The notes: generated by a model not told the origin, from the sequence alone. DNA of 64,000 nucleotides from Aplectana chamaeleonis (GCA_029168955.1 JAPDOI010000870.1:124001-188000), one strand, 5' to 3'. Positions 1 to 14,956 are shown, counted from the stretch's first letter. Made by a program: numbers and translations.

Positions 1-3000
1 TGCGCCGGACGCCATGAAAAGTGTGCGGGACTCAAGTGGGAGTGCGGTGGTCGCCGTATGAAGTGTGCGGGACACAAATGAGAATACGTCAGACGCCGTA
101 AAAAGTGTGCGGGACCCAAGTGAGAGTGCGCTGGACGGGATAAAAAACGTGCGGGACCCAAATTAGAACGCATCGGACGCCGTAAAAAGTGTGTGGGACC
201 CAAACGAGAGCGCGCCTGACGCCGTAGAAAAAGTGCGGGACCCAAGGGAGAGTGCGCCGGACGCCATAAAAAATATGCGGGACCTAAGTGGGAGTGCGCC
301 GGATGGGATAAAAAATGTGCGGGACCCAAATTAGAACGCATCGGACGCCGTAAAAAGTGTGTGGGACCCAAACGAGAGCGCGCCTGACGCCGTAGAAAGT
401 GTGCGGGACCCAAGGGAGAGTGCGCCAGACGCCATAACAAATATGCGGGACCTAAGTGGGAGTGCGCCGGACGCCATGAAAAATGTGCGGGACTCAAGTG
501 GGAGTGCGGTGGTCGCCGTATGAAGTGTGCGGGACACAAATGAGAATACGTCAGACGCCGTAAAAAGTGTGCGGGACCCAAGTGAGAGTGCGCTGGACGA
601 CGTAAAAAGTGTGCGGGATCCAAACGGAATGCGTAAGACGCCGTAAAAAGTGTGCGGGACCCAAGTGGGAGTGCGCTGGACGGGATAAAAAACGTGCGGG
701 ACCCAAATTAGAACGCATCGGACGCCGTAAAAAGTGGGTGGGACCCAAACGAGAGCGCGCCTGACGCCGTAGAAAGTGTGCGGGACCCAAGGGAGAGTGC
801 GCCGGACGCCATAAAAAATATGCGGGACCTAAGTGGGAGTGCGCCGGACGCCATGAAAAATGTGCGGGACCCAAATGAGAATGCGCCAGACGCCGTAAAA
901 AGTGAGCGGGACATGCCGTAAAAAGTGAGCGGGACCCAAATGGGAACGGGTCAGACGCCGTAAAAAGTGTACGGGATCCAAATGGAAATGCGTCAGACGC
1001 CGTAAAAAGTGTGCGGGACAAAAGTGGGAATGCGCTGGACGCCGTAAAAAGTGTGCGGGATCCAAACGGAATGCGTAAGACGCCGTAAAAAGTGTGCGGG
1101 ACCCAAGTGAGAGTGCGCTGGACGGGATAAAAAATGTGCGGGACCCAAATTAGAACGCATCGGACGCCGTAAAAAGTGTGTGGGACCCAAACGAGAGTGC
1201 GCCAGACGCCATAACAAACATGCGGGACCTAAGTGGGAGGCGCCGGACGCCATGAAAAATGTGCGGGACTCAAGTGGGAGTGCGCCGGACGACGTAAAAA
1301 GTGTGCGGGATCCAAACGGAATGCGTAAGACGCCGTAAAAAGTGTGCGGGACCCAAGTGGGAGTGCGCTGGACGGGATAAAAAACGTGCGGGACCCAAAT
1401 TAGAACGCATCGGACGCCGTAAAAAGTGGGTGGGACCCAAACGAGAGCGCGCCTGACGCCGTAGAAAGTGTGCGGGACCCAAGGGAGAGTGCCCCGGACG
1501 CCATAAAAAATATGCGGGACCTAAGTGGGAGTGCGCCGGACGCCATAAAAAGTGTGCGGGACCCAAATGAGAATGCGCCAGACGCCGTAAAAAGTGAGCG
1601 GGACATGCCGTAAAAAGTGAGCGGGACCCAAATGGGAACGGGTCAGACGCCGTAAAAAGTGTACGGGATCCAAATGGAAATGCGTCAGACGCCGTAAAAA
1701 GTGTGCGGGACCCAAGTGGGAATGCGCTGGACGCCGTAAAAAGTGTGCGGGATCCAAACGGAATGCGTAAGACGCCGTAAAAAGTGTGCGGGACCCAAGT
1801 GGGAGTGCGCTGGACGGGATAAAAAACGTGCGGGACCCAAATTAGAACGCATCGGACGCCGTAAAAAGTGGGTGGGACCCAAACGAGAGCGCGCCTGACG
1901 CCATAGAAAGTGTGCGGGACCCAAGGGAGAGTGCGCCGGACGCCATGAAAAATGTGCGGGACTCAAGTGGGAGTGCGCCGGACGACGTAAAAAGTGTGCG
2001 GGATCCAAACGGAATGCGTAAGACGCCGTAAAATGTGTGCGGGACCCAAGTGGGAGTGCGCTGGACGGGATAAAAAACGTGCGGGACCCAAATTAGAACG
2101 CATCGGACGCCGTAAAAAGTGGGTGGGACCCAAACGAGAGCGCGCCTGACGCCGTAGAAAAAGTGCGGGACCCAAGGGAGAGTGCGCCGGACGCCATAAA
2201 AAATATGCGGGACCTAAGTGGGAGTGCGCCGGATGGGATAAAAAATGTGCGGGACCCAAATTAGAACGCATCGGACGCCGTAAAAAGTGTGTGGGACCCA
2301 AACGAGAGCGCGCCTGACGCCGTAGAAAGTGTGCGGGACCCAAGGGAGAGTGCGCCAGACGCCATAACAAATATGCGGGACCTAAGTGGGAGGCGCCGGA
2401 CGCCATGAAAAATGTGCGGGACTCAAGTGGGAGTGCGGTGGTCGCCGTATGAAGTGTGCGGGACACAAATGAGAATACGTCAGACGCCGTAAAAAGTGTG
2501 CGGGACCCAAGTGAGAGTGCGCTGGACGACGTAAAAAGTGTGCGGGATCCAAACGGAATGCGTAAGACGCCGTAAAAAGTGTGCGGGACCCAAGTGGGAG
2601 TGCGCTGGACGGGATAAAAAACGTGCGGGACCCAAATTAGAACGCATCGGACGCCGTAAAAAGTGGGTGGGACCCAAACGAGAGCGCGCCTGACGCCGTA
2701 GAAAGTGTGCGGGACCCAAGGGAGAGTGCGCCAGACGCCATAACAAATATGCGGGACCTAAGTGGGAGTGCGCCGGACGCCATGAAAAATGTGCGGGACT
2801 CAAATGAGAATGCGCCAGACGCCGTAAAAAGTGAGCGGGACATGCCGTAAAAAGTGAGCGGGACCCAAATGGGAACGGGTCAGACGCCGTAAAAGTGTAC
2901 GGGATCCAAATGGAAATGCGTCAGACGCCGTAAAAGTGTGCGGGACAAAAGTGGGAATGCGCTGGACGCCGTAAAAGTGTGCGGGATCCAAACGGAATGC

Positions 3001-6000
3001 GTAAGACGCCGTAAAAAGTGTGCGGGACCCAAGTGAGAGTGCGCTGGACGGGATAAAAAATGTGCGGGACCCAAATTAGAACGCATCGGACGCCGTAAAA
3101 AGTGTGTGGGACCCAAACGAGAGTGCGCCAGACGCCATAACAAACATGCGGGACCTAAGTGGGAGGCGCCGGACGCCATGAAAAATGTGCGGGACCCAAG
3201 TGGGAGTGCGCCGGACGACGTAAAAAGTGTGCGGGATCCAAACGGAATGCGTAAGACGCCGTAAAAAGTGTGCGGGACCCAAGTGGGAGTGCGCTGAACG
3301 GGATAAAAAACGTGCGGGACCCAAATTAGAACGCATCGGACGCCGTAAAAAGTGGGTGGGACCCAAACGAGAGCGCGCCTGACGCCGTAGAAAGTGTGCG
3401 GGACCCAAGGGAGAGTGCGCCGGAAGCCATAAAAAATATGCGGGACCTAAGTGGGAGTGCGCCGGACGCCATGAAAAATGTGCGGGACCCAAATGAGAAT
3501 GCGCCAGACGCCGTAAAAAGTGAGCGGGACATGCCGTAAAAAGTGAGCGGGACCCAATTGGGAACGGGTCAGACCCCGGAAAAAGTGTACGGGGGCCAAA
3601 TGGAATTGCGTCAGACGCCGTAAAAGTGTGCGGGACCCAAGTGGGAATGCGCTGGACGCCGTAAAAAGTGTGCGGGATCCAAACGGAATGCGTAAGACGC
3701 CGTAAAAAGTGTGCGGGACCCAAGTGGGAGTGCGCTGGACGGGATAAAAAACGTGCGGGACCCAAATTAGAACGCATCGGACGCCGTAAAAAGTGGGTGG
3801 GACCCAAACGAGAGCGCGCCTGACGCCATAGAAAGTGTGCGGGACCCAAGGGAGAGTGCGCCGGACGCCATAAAAAATATGCGGGACCTAAGTGGGAGTG
3901 CGCCGGACGCCATGAAAAATGTGCGGGACCCAAATGAGAATGCGCCAGACGCCGTAAAGTGTGTAGGACCCAAATGAGAGTGCGTCGGACGCCGTAAAAG
4001 TGTGGGACCCAAATGGGAACGGGTCACCCGCCGTAAAAAGTGTACGGGATCCAAATGGAAATGGCGCGCCTGACGCCGTAAAAAGTGTGCGGGACCCAAG
4101 TGGGAGTGCGCTGGACGCCATAAAAAATGTGCGGGATCCAAATTAGAACGCATCAGACGCCGTAAAAAGTGTGTGGGACCCAAACGAGAGTGCGCCGGAC
4201 GTAGTGGAAAGTGTGCGGGACCCAAGTGGGATTGCGGTGGACGCCGTAGGAAGTGTGCGGGACCTAAGTGGGAGTGCGCCGGACGTAGTAGAAAGTGTGC
4301 GGGACCCAAGTGGGAGTGCGGTGGACGCCATTGGAAGTGTGCGAGAGACAAATGGCAATACGTCAGACGCCGTAAAAAGTGAGCTGGACCCAAATGGGAA
4401 CGGGTCAGACGCCGTAAAAAGTGTGCGGGACCCAAGTGGGAGTGCGGTGGACGCCGTAGGAAGTGTGCGGGACACAAATGAGAATACGTCAGACGCCGTA
4501 AAAAGTGAGCGGGACCCAAATGGGAACGGGTCAGACGCCGTAAAAAGTGTACGGGATCCAAATGGGATTGCGTCAGACGCCGTAGAAGGTGTGCGGGACC
4601 CAAGTGATAACGGGTCAGACGCCGTAAAAAGTGTACAGGATCCAAATGGGAATGCGTCACACGCCGTAAAAAGTGTGCGGGACCCAAGTGGGAGCGCGCA
4701 AGACGTAGTAGAATGTGTGCGGGACCCAAATGGAATGCGTCAAACGCCGTAGAAAGTGTGCGGGACCCAAGGGAGAGTGCGCCGGATGCCATAAAAAATA
4801 TGCGGGACCTAAGTGGGAGTGCGCCGGACGCCATGAAAAATGTGGGGCACCCAAATGAGAATGGGTCATAACCCGTAAAAAGTGTGTGGGACCCAAACGA
4901 GAGCGCGCCTGACGCCGTAGAAAGTGTGCGGGACCCAAGGGAGAGTGCGCCGGATGCCATAAAAAATATGCGGGACCTAAGTGGGAGTGCGCCGGACGCC
5001 ATGAAAAATGTGCGGGACCCAAATGAGAATGGGTCATAACCCGTAAAAAGTGTGTGGGACCCAAACGAGAGCGCGCCTGACGCCGTAGAAAGTGTGCGGG
5101 ACCCAAGGGAGAGTGCGCCGGAAGCCGTGAAAAGTGTGCGGGACTCAAGTGGGAGTGCAGTGGACGCCGTAGGAAGTGTGCGGGACACAAATGAGAATAC
5201 GTCCGACGCCGTAAAAAGTGAGCGGGACCCAAATTAGAACGCATCAGACGCCGTAAAAAGTGTGTGGGGCCCAAACGAGAGCGCGCCTGACGCCGTAAAA
5301 AGTGTGCGGGACCCAAGTGGGAGTGCGCTGGACGCCACAAAAAATGTTCGGGATCCAAATTAGAACGCATCAGACGCCGTAAAAAGTGTGTGGGACCCAA
5401 ACGAGAGCGCGCCTGACGCCGTAGAAAGTGTGCGGGACCCAAGGGAGAGTGCGCCGGAAGCCGTAAAAAGTGTGCGGGACTCAAGTGGGAGTGCGGTGGT
5501 CGCCGTAGGAAGTGTGCGGGACCCAAGTGGGAGTGCGCTGGACGCCATAAAAAATGTGCGGGACTCAAATTAGAAGGCATCAGACGCCGTAAAAAGTGTG
5601 CGGGACCCAAGTGGGAGTGCGCTGGACGCCATAAAAAATGTGCGGGATCCAAATTAGAACGCATCAGACGCCGTAAAAAAGTGTGTGGGACCCAAACGAG
5701 AGTGCGCCGGACGTAGTGGAAAGTGTGCGGGACCCAAGTGGGATTGCGGTGGACGCCGTAGGAAGTGTGCGGGACCTAAGTGGGAGTGCGCCGGACGTAG
5801 TAGAAAGTGTGCGGGACCCAAGTGGGAGTGCGGTGGACGCCATTGGAAGTGTGCGACAGACAAATGGCAATACGTCAGACGCCGTAAAAAGTGTGCGGGA
5901 CCCAAGTGAGAGTGCGCTGGACGCCATAAAAAATGTGCGGGACTCAAATTAGAAGGCATCAGACGCCGTAAAAAGTGTGCGGGACCCAAGTGGGAGTGCG

Positions 6001-6711
6001 CTGGACGCCATAAAAAATGTGCGGGATCCAAATTAGAACGCATCAGACGCCGTAAAAAAGTGTGTGGGACCCAAACGAGAGTGCGCCGGACGTAGTGGAA
6101 AGTGTGCGGGACCCAAGTGGGATTGCGGTGGACGCCGTAGGAAGTGTGCGGGACCTAAGTGGGAGTGCGCCGGACGTAGTAGAAAGTGTGCGGGACCCAA
6201 GTGGGAGTGCGGTGGACGCCATTGGAAGTGTGCGAGAGACAAATGGCAATACGTCAGACGCCGTAAAAAGTGAGCGGGGCCCAAATGGGAACGGGTCAGA
6301 CGCCGTAAAAAGTGTGCGGGACCCAAGTGGGAGTGCGGTGGACGCCATAGGAAGTGTGCGGGACACAAATGAGAATACGTCAGACGCCGTAAAAAGTGAG
6401 CGGGACCCAAATGGGAACGGGTCAGACGCCGTAAAAAGTGTACGGGATCCAAAAGGGATTGCGTCAGACGCCGTAAAAAGTGTACGGGATCCAAATGGGA
6501 ATGCGTCACACGCCGTAAAAAGTGTGCGGGACCCAAGTGGGAGCGCGCCAGACGTAGTAGAATGTGTGCGGGACCCAAATGGAATGCGTCAGACGCCGTA
6601 GAAAGTGTGCGGGACCCAAGGGAGAGTGCGCCGGATGCCATAAAAAATATGCGGGACCTAAGTGGGAGTGCGCCGGACGCCATGAAAAATGTGGGGGACC
6701 CAAATGAGAAT

Positions 6712-7383
6712 GGGTCATAACCCGTAGAAAGTGTGTGGGACCCAAACGAGAGCGCGCCTGACGCCGTAGAAAGTGTGCGGAACCCAAGGGAGAGTGCGCC
6801 GGATGCCATAAAAAATATGCGGGACCTAAGTGGGAGTGCGCCGGACGCCATGAAAAATGTGCGGGACCCAAATGAGAATGGGTCATAACCCGTAAAAAGT
6901 GTGTGGGACCCAAACGAGAGCGCGCCTGACGCCGTAGAAAGTGTGCGGAACCCAAGGGAGAGTGCGCCGGATGCCATAAAAAATATGCGGGACCTAGATG
7001 GGAGTGCGCCGAACCCCATGAAAAATGTGGGAGAGCCAAATGAGAATGGGTCATAACCCGTAAAAAGTGTGTGGGACCCAAACGAGAGCGCGCCTGACGC
7101 CGTAGAAAGTGTGCGGAACCCAAGGGAGAGTGCGCCGGATGCCATAAAAAATATGCGGGACCTAAGTGGGAGCGCGCCGGACGCCATGAAAAATGTGCGG
7201 GACCCAAATGAGAATGGGTCATAACCCGTAAAAAGTGTGTGGGACCCAAACGAGAGCGCGCCTGACGCCGCAGAAAGTGTGCGGAACCCAAGGGAGAGTG
7301 CGCCGGATGCCATAAAAAATATGCGGGACCTAAGTGGGAGTGCGCCGGACGCCATGAAAAATGTGCGGGACCCAAATTAGAAC
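6712..7383. repeat. 168-bp (4-mer) higher-order repeat block
   Basis: Within the satellite, the marker GGGTCATAACCCG recurs at about 6712, 6880, 7048 and 7216, a spacing of 168 bp or four monomers. The copies are nearly identical, with one more diverged copy around 6980-7040 (ATGGGAGTGCGCCGAACCCC). This is a local, recent amplification of a four-monomer unit. Confidence 0.85.
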
Positions 7384-10300
7384 GCATCAGACGCCGTAAA
7401 AAGTGTGTGGGACCCAAACGAGAGCGCGCCTGACGCCGTAGAAAGTGTGCGGGACCCAAGGGAGAGTGCGCCGGAAGCCGTGAAAAGTGTGCGGGACTCA
7501 AGTGGGAGTGCGGTGGACGCCGTAGGAAGTGTGCGGGACACAAATGAGAATACGTCCGACGCCGTAAAAAGTGAGCGGGACCCAAATTAGAACGCATCAG
7601 ACGCCGTAAAAAGTGTGTGGGACCCAAACGAGAGCGCGCCTGACGCCGTAAAAGTGTGCGGGACCCAAGTGGGAGTGCGCTGGACGCCATAAAAATGTGC
7701 GGGATCCAAATTAGAACGCATCAGACGCCGTAAAGGTGTGTGGGACCCAAAGGAGAGTGCGCCGGACGTAGTGGAAAGTGTGCGGGACCCAAGTGGGATT
7801 GCGGTGGACGCCGTAGGAAGTGTGCGGGACCCAAGTGGGAGTGCGGTGGACGCCATTGGAAGTGTGCGAGAGACAAATGGCAATACGTCAGACGCCGTAA
7901 AAGTGAGCGGGACCCGAATGGGAACGGGTCCAGACGCCGTAAAGTGTGCGGGACCCAAGTGGGAGTGCGGTGGACGCCGTAGGAAGTGTGCGGGACACAA
8001 ATGTGAATACGTCAGACGCCGTAAAAAGTGAGCGGGCCCAAACGGGAACGGGTCCGAACGCCGTAAAAGTGTACGGGATCCAAATGGGATTGCGTCAGAC
8101 GCCGTAGAAGGTGTGCGGGACCCAAGTGATAACGGGTCCAGACGCCGTAAAAGTGTACAGGATCCAAATGGGAATGCGTCACACGCCGTAAAAAGTGTGC
8201 GGGACCCAAGTGGGAGCGCGCCAGACGTAGTAGAATGTGTGCGGGACCCAAATGGAATGCGTCAGACGCCGTAGAAAGTGTGCGGGACCCAAGGGAGAGT
8301 GCGCCGGATGCCATAAAAAATATGCGGGACCTAAGTGGGAGTGCGCCGGACGCCATGAAAAATGTGGGGCACCCAAATGAGAATGGGTCATAACCCGTAA
8401 AAAGTGTGTGGGACCCAAACGAGAGCGCGCCTGACGCCGTAGAAAGTGTGCGGGACCCAAGGGAGAGTGCGCCGGATGCCATAAAAAATATGCGGGACCT
8501 AAGTGGGAGTGCGCCGGACGCCATGAAAAATGTGCGGGACCGAAATGAGAATGGGTCATAACCCGTAAAAAGTGTGTGGGACCCAAACGAGAGCGCGCCT
8601 GACGCCGTAGAAAGTGTGCGGGACCCAAGGGAGAGTGCGCCGGAAGCCGTGAAAAGTGTGCGGGACTCAAGTGGGAGTGCAGTGGAGACAAATGGCAATA
8701 CGTCAGACGCCGTAAAAAGTGAGCGGTACCCAAATGGGAACGGGTCAGACGCCGTAAAAAGTGAGCGGGACCCAAATGGGAACGGGTCAGACGCCATAAA
8801 AAATGTGCGGGACCCAAATTAGAACGCATCAGACGCCGTAAAAAATGTGAGGGACCCAAGTGGGAGTGCGCTGGACGCCATAAAAAATGTGCGGGATCCA
8901 AATTAGAACGCATCAGACGCCGTAAAAAGTGTGTGGGACCCAAACGAGAGCGCGCCTGACGCCGTAGAAAGTGTGCGGGACCCAAGGGAGAGTGCGCCGG
9001 AAGCCGTGAAAAGTGTGCGGGACTCAAGTGGGAGTGCGGTGGACGCCGTAGGAAGTGTGCGGGACACAAATGAGAATACGTCCGACGCCGTAAAAAGTGA
9101 GCGGGACCCAAATTAGAACGCATCAGACGCCGTAAAAAGTGTGTGGGACCCAAACGAGAGCGCGCCTGACGCCGTAAAAAGTGTGCGGGACCCAAGTGGG
9201 AGTGCGCTGGACGCCATAAAAAATGTGCGGGATCCAAATTAGAACGCATCAGACGCCGTAGAAAGTGTGTGGGACCCAAACGAGAGTGCGCCGGACGTAG
9301 TGGAAAGTGTGCGGGACCCAAGTGGGATTGCGGTGGACACCGTAGAAAGTGTGCGGGACCCAAGTGGGAGTGCGGTGGACGCCATTGGAAGTGTGCGAGA
9401 GACAAATGGCAATACGTCAGACGCCGTAAAAAGTGAGCGGGACCCAAATGGGAACGGGTCAGACGCCGTAAAAAGTGTGCGGGACCCAAGTGGGAGTGCG
9501 GTGGACGCCGTAGGAAGTGTGCGGGACACAAATGAGAATACGTCAGACGCCGTAAAAAGTGAGCGGGGCCCAAATCGGAACGGGTCAGACGCCGTAAAAA
9601 GTGTACGGGATCCAAGGGAGAGTGCGCCGGATGCCATAAAAAATATGCGGGACCTAAGTGGGAGTGCGCCGGACGCCATGAAAAATGTGCGGGACCGAAA
9701 TGAGAATGGGTCATAACCCGTAAAAAGTGTGTGGGACCCAAACGAGAGCGCGCCTGACGCCGTAGAAAGTGTGCGGGACCCAAGGGAGAGTGCGCCGGAA
9801 GCCGTGAAAAGTGTGCGGGACTCAAGTGGGAGTGCAGTGGAGACAAATGGCAATACGTCAGACGCCGTAAAAAGTGAGCGGTACCCAAATGGTAACGGGT
9901 CAGACGCCGTAAAAAGTGAGCGGGACCCACATGGGAACGGGTCAGACGCCATAAAAAATGTGCGGGACCCAAATTAGAACGCATCAGACGCCGTAAAAAA
10001 TGTGAGGGACCCAAGTGGGAGTGCGCTGGACGCCATAAAAAATGTGCGGGATCCAAATTAGAACGCATCAGACGCCGTAAAAAGTGTGTGGGACCCAAAC
10101 GAGAGTGCGCCGGACGTAGTAGAAAGTGTGCGGGACCCAAGTGGAATTGCGGTGGACGCCGTAGGAAGTGTGCGGGACCTAAGTGGGAGTGGGCCGGACG
10201 TAGTAGAAAGTGTGCGGGACCCAAGTGGGAGTGCGGTGGACGCCGTTGGAAGTGTGCGAGAGACAAATGGCAATACGTCAGACGCCGTAAAAAGTGAGCG

Positions 10301-11090
10301 GTACCCAAATGGGAACGGGTCAGGCGCCGTAAAAAGTGTGCGGGAGCCAAGTGGGAGTGCGCTGGGCGCCATAAAAAATGTGCGGGATCCAAATTAGAAC
10401 GCATCAGACGCCGTAAAAAGTGTGTGGGACCCAAACGAGAGTGCGCCGGACGTAGTAGAAAGTGTGCGGGACCCAAGTGGAATTGCGGTGGACGCCGTAG
10501 GAAGTGTGCGGGACCTAGGGGGGAGTGGGCCGGGCGTACTAGAAGGTGTGCGGGACCCAAGTGGGAGTGCGGTGGACGCCGTTGGAAGTGTGCGAGAGAC
10601 AAATGGCAATACGTCAAACGCCGTAAAAAGTGAGCGGTACCCAAATGGGAACGGGTCAGACGCCGTAAAAGTGAGCGGGACCCAAATGGGAACGGGTCAG
10701 ACGCCATAAAAATGTGCGGGACCCAAATTAGAACGCATCAGACGCCGTAAAAAGTGTGTGGGACCCAAACGAGAGTGCGCCGGACGTAGTAGAAAGTGTG
10801 CGGGACCCAAGTGGAATTGCGGTGGACGCCGTAGGAAGTGTGCGGGACCTAAGTGGGAGGGGGCCGGACGTAGGAGAAAGGGTGCGGGACCCAAGTGGGG
10901 TGCGGTGGACGCCGTTGGAAGTGTGCGAGAGACAAATGGCAATACGTCAGACGCCGTAAAAAGTGAGCGGTACCCAAATGGGAACGGGTCAGACGCCGTA
11001 AAAAGTGAGCGGGACCCAAATGGGAACGGGTCAGACGCCATAAAAAATGTGCGGGACCCAAATTAGAACGCATCAGACGCCGTAAAAAGT

Positions 11091-12182
11091 GTGTGGGACC
11101 CAAACGAGAGTGCGCCGGACGTAGTAGAAAGTGTGCGGGACCCAAGTGGAATTGCGGTGGACGCCGTAGGAAGTGTGCGGGACCTAAGTGGGAGTGGGCC
11201 GGACGTAGTAGAAAGTGTGCGGGACCCAAGTGGGAGTGCGGTGGACGCCGTTGGAAGTGTGCGAGAGACAAATGGCAATACGTCAGACGCCGTAAAAAGT
11301 GAGCGGTACCCAAATGGGAACGGGTCAGACGCCGTAAAAAGTGAGCGGGACCCAAATGGGAACGGGTCAGACGCCATAAAAAATGTGCGGGACCCAAATT
11401 AGAACGCATCAGACGCCGTAAAAAATGTGAGGGACCCAAGTGGGAGTGCGCTGGACGCCATAAAAAATGTGCGGGATCCAAATTAGAACGCATCAGACGC
11501 CGTAAAAAGTGTGTGGGACCCAAACGAGAGTGCGCCGGGCGTAGTAGAAAGTGTGCGGGACCCAAGTGGAATTGCGGTGGACGCCGTAGGAAGTGTGCGG
11601 GACCTAAGTGGGAGTGGGCCGGACGTAGTAGAAAGTGTGCGGGACCCAAGTGGGAGTGCGGTGGACGCCGTTGGAAGTGTGCGAGAGACAAATGGCAATA
11701 CGTCAGACGCCGTAAAAAGTGAGCGGTACCCAAATGGGAACGGGTCAGACGCCGTAAAAAGTGAGCGGGACCCAAATGGGAACGGGTCAGACGCCATAAA
11801 AAATGTGCGGGACCCAAATTAGAACGCATCAGACGCCGTAAAAAATGTGAGGGACCCAAGTGGGAGTGCGCTGGACGCCATAAAAAATGTGCGGGATCCA
11901 AATTAGAACGTATCAGACGCCGTAAAAAGTGTGAGGGACCCAAACGAGAGTGCGCCGGACGTAGTAGAAAGTGTGCGGGACCCAAGTGGAATTGCGGTGG
12001 ACGCCGTAGGAAGTGTGCGAGAGACAAATGGCAATACGTCAGACGCCGTAAAAAGTGAGCGGTACCCAAATGGGAACGGGTCAGACGCCGTAAAAAGTGT
12101 GCGGGACCCAAGTGGGAGTGCGCTGGACGCCATAAAAAATGTGCGGGATCCAAATTAGAACGCATCAGACGCCGTAAAAAGT
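11091..12182. repeat. 420-bp (10-mer) higher-order repeat block, with a 6-mer variant
   Basis: The same monomer order restarts at 11091, 11511 and 11931, each 420 bp apart (ten monomers). The next restart at 12183 is only 252 bp on (six monomers), because internal monomers are missing from that unit. This pattern fits unequal exchange between higher-order units. Confidence 0.85.
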
Positions 12183-13276
12183 GTGTGGGACCCAAACGAG
12201 AGTGCGCCGGACGTAGTAGAAAGTGTGCGGGACCCAAGTGGAATTGCGGTGGACGCCGTAGGAAGTGTGCGGGACCTAAGTGGGAGTGGGCCGGACGTAG
12301 TAGAAAGTGTGCGGGACCCAAGTGGGAGTGCGGTGGACGCCGTTGGAAGTGTGCGAGAGACAAATGGCAATACGTCAGACGCCGTAAAAAGTGAGCGGTA
12401 CCCAAATGGGAACGGGTCAGACGCCGTAAAAAGTGAGCGAGAGACAAATGGGAATACGTCAGACGCCATAAAAAGTGTGCGGGACCCAAATTAGAACGGG
12501 TCAGACGCCGTAAAAAGTGTGCGGGACCCAAGTGGGAGTGCGCTGGACGCCATAAAAAATGTGCGGGATCCAAATTAGAACGCATCAGACGCCGTAAAAG
12601 TGTGTGGGACCCAAACGAGAGTGCGCCGGACGTAGTAGAAAGTGTGCGGGACCCAAGTGGAATTGCGGTGGACGCCGTAGGAAGTGTGCGGGACCTAAGT
12701 GGGAGTGGGCCGGACGTAGTAGAAAGTGTGCGGGACCCAAGTGGGAGTGCGGTGGACGCCGTTGGAAGTGTGCGAGAGACAAATGGCAATACGTCAGACG
12801 CCGTAAAAAGTGAGCGGTACCCAAATGGGAACGGGTCAGACGCCGTAAAAAGTGAGCGGGACCCAAATGGGAACGCGCTGGACGCCATAAAAAATGTGCG
12901 GGACCCAAATTAGAACGCATCCAGACGCCGTAAAAGTGTGTGGGACCCAAACGAGAGTGCGCTGGACGCCATAAAAAATGTGCGGGATCCCAATTAGAAT
13001 TGCGGTGGACGCCGTAGGAAGTGTGCGGGACCCAAACGAGAGTGCGCCGGACGTAGTAGAAAGTGTGCGGGACCCAAGTGGAATTGCGGTGGACGCCGTA
13101 GGAAGTGTGCGAGAGACAAATGGCAATACGTCCAGACGCCGTAAAAAGTGAGCGGTACCCAAATGGGAACGGGTCCAGACGCCGTAAAAAGTGTGCGGGA
13201 CCCAAGTGGGAGTGCGCTGGACGCCATAAAAAATGTGCGGGATCCAAATTAGAACGCATCAGACGCCGTAAAAAGT

Positions 13277-14956
13277 GTGTGGGACCCAAACGAGAGTGCG
13301 CCGGACGTAGTAGAAAGTGTGCGGGACCCAAGTGGAATTGCGGTGGACGCCGTAGGAAGTGTGCGGGACCTAAGTGGGAGTGGGCCGGACGTAGTAGAAA
13401 GTGTGCGGGACCCAAGTGGGAGTGCGGTGGACGCCGTTGGAAGTGTGCGAGAGACAAATGGCAATACGTCAGACGCCGTAAAAAGTGAGCGGTACCCAAA
13501 TGGGAACGGGTCAGACGCCGTAAAAAGTGTGCGGGACCCAAGTTGGAGTGCGCTGGACGCCATAAAAAATGTGCGGGATCCAAATTAGAACGCATCAGAC
13601 GCCGTAAAAAGTGTGTGGGACCCAAACGAGAGTGCGCCGGACGTAGTAGAAAGTGTGCGGGACCCAAGTGGAATTGCGGTGGACGCCGTAGGAAGTGTGC
13701 GGGACCTAAGTGGGAGTGGGCCGGACGTAGTAGAAAGTGTGCGGGACCCAAGTGGGAGTGCGGTGGACGCCGTTGGAAGTGTGCGAGAGACAAATGGCAA
13801 TACGTCAGACGCCGTAAAAAGTGAGCGGTACCCAAATGGGAACGGGTCAGACGCCGTAAAAAGTGTGCGGGACCCAAGTGGGAGTGCGCTGGACGCCATA
13901 AAAAATGTGCGGGATCCAAATTAGAACGCATCAGACGCCGTAAAAAGTGTGTGGGACCCAAACGAGAGTGCGCCGGACGTAGTAGAAAGTGTGCGGGACC
14001 CAAGTGGAATTGCGGTGGACGCCGTAGGAAGTGTGCGGGACCTAAGTGGGAGTGGGCCGGACGTAGTAGAAAGTGTGCGGGACCCAAGTGGGAGTGCGGT
14101 GGACGCCGTTGGAAGTGTGCGAGAGACAAATGGCAATACGTCAGACGCCGTAAAAAGTGAGCGGTACCCAAATGGGAACGGGTCAGACGCCGTAAAAAGT
14201 GAGCGGGACCCAAATGGGAACGGGTCAGACGCCATAAAAAATGTGCGGGACCCAAATTAGAACGCATCAGACGCCGTAAAAAGGGTGTGGGACCCAAACG
14301 AGAGTGCGCCGGACGTAGTAGAAAGTGTGCGGGACCCAAGTGGAATTGCGGTGGACGCCGTAGGAAGTGTGCGGGACCTAAGTGGGAGTGGGCCGGACGT
14401 AGTAGAAAGTGTGCGGGACCCAAGTGGGAGTGCGGTGGACGCCGTTGGAAGTGTGCGAGAGACAAATGGCAATACGTCAGACGCCGTAAAAAGTGAGCGG
14501 TACCAAAATGGGAACGGGTCAGACGCCGTAAAAAGTGTGCGGGACCCAAGTGGGAGTGCGCTGGACGCCATAAAAAATGTGCGGGATCCAAATTAGAACG
14601 CATCAGACGCCGTAAAAAGTGTGTGGGACCCAAACGAGAGTGCGCCGGACGTAGTAGAAAGTGTGCGGGACCCAAGTGGAATTGCGGTGGACGCCGTAGG
14701 AAGTGTGCGGGACCTAAGTGGGAGTGGGCCGGACGTAGTAGAAAGTGTGCGGGACCCAAGTGGGAGTGCGGTGGACGCCGTTGGAAGTGTGCGAGAGACA
14801 AATGGCAATACGTCAGACGCCGTAAAAAGTGAGCGGTACCCAAATGGGAACGGGTCAGACGCCGTAAAAAGTTAGCGGGACCCAAATGGGAACGGGTCAG
14901 ACGCCATAAAAAATGTGCGGGACCCAAATTAGAACGCATCAGACGCCGTAAAAAAT
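13277..14956. repeat. 336-bp (8-mer) higher-order repeat block
   Basis: Five consecutive units start at 13277, 13613, 13949, 14285 and 14621, exactly 336 bp apart (eight monomers), and are almost identical in sequence. Units of the same type also start at 10086, 10422, 10756 and 11091 with 334-336 bp spacing. After 14621 the spacing returns to 420 bp (15041, 15461). Confidence 0.9.
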
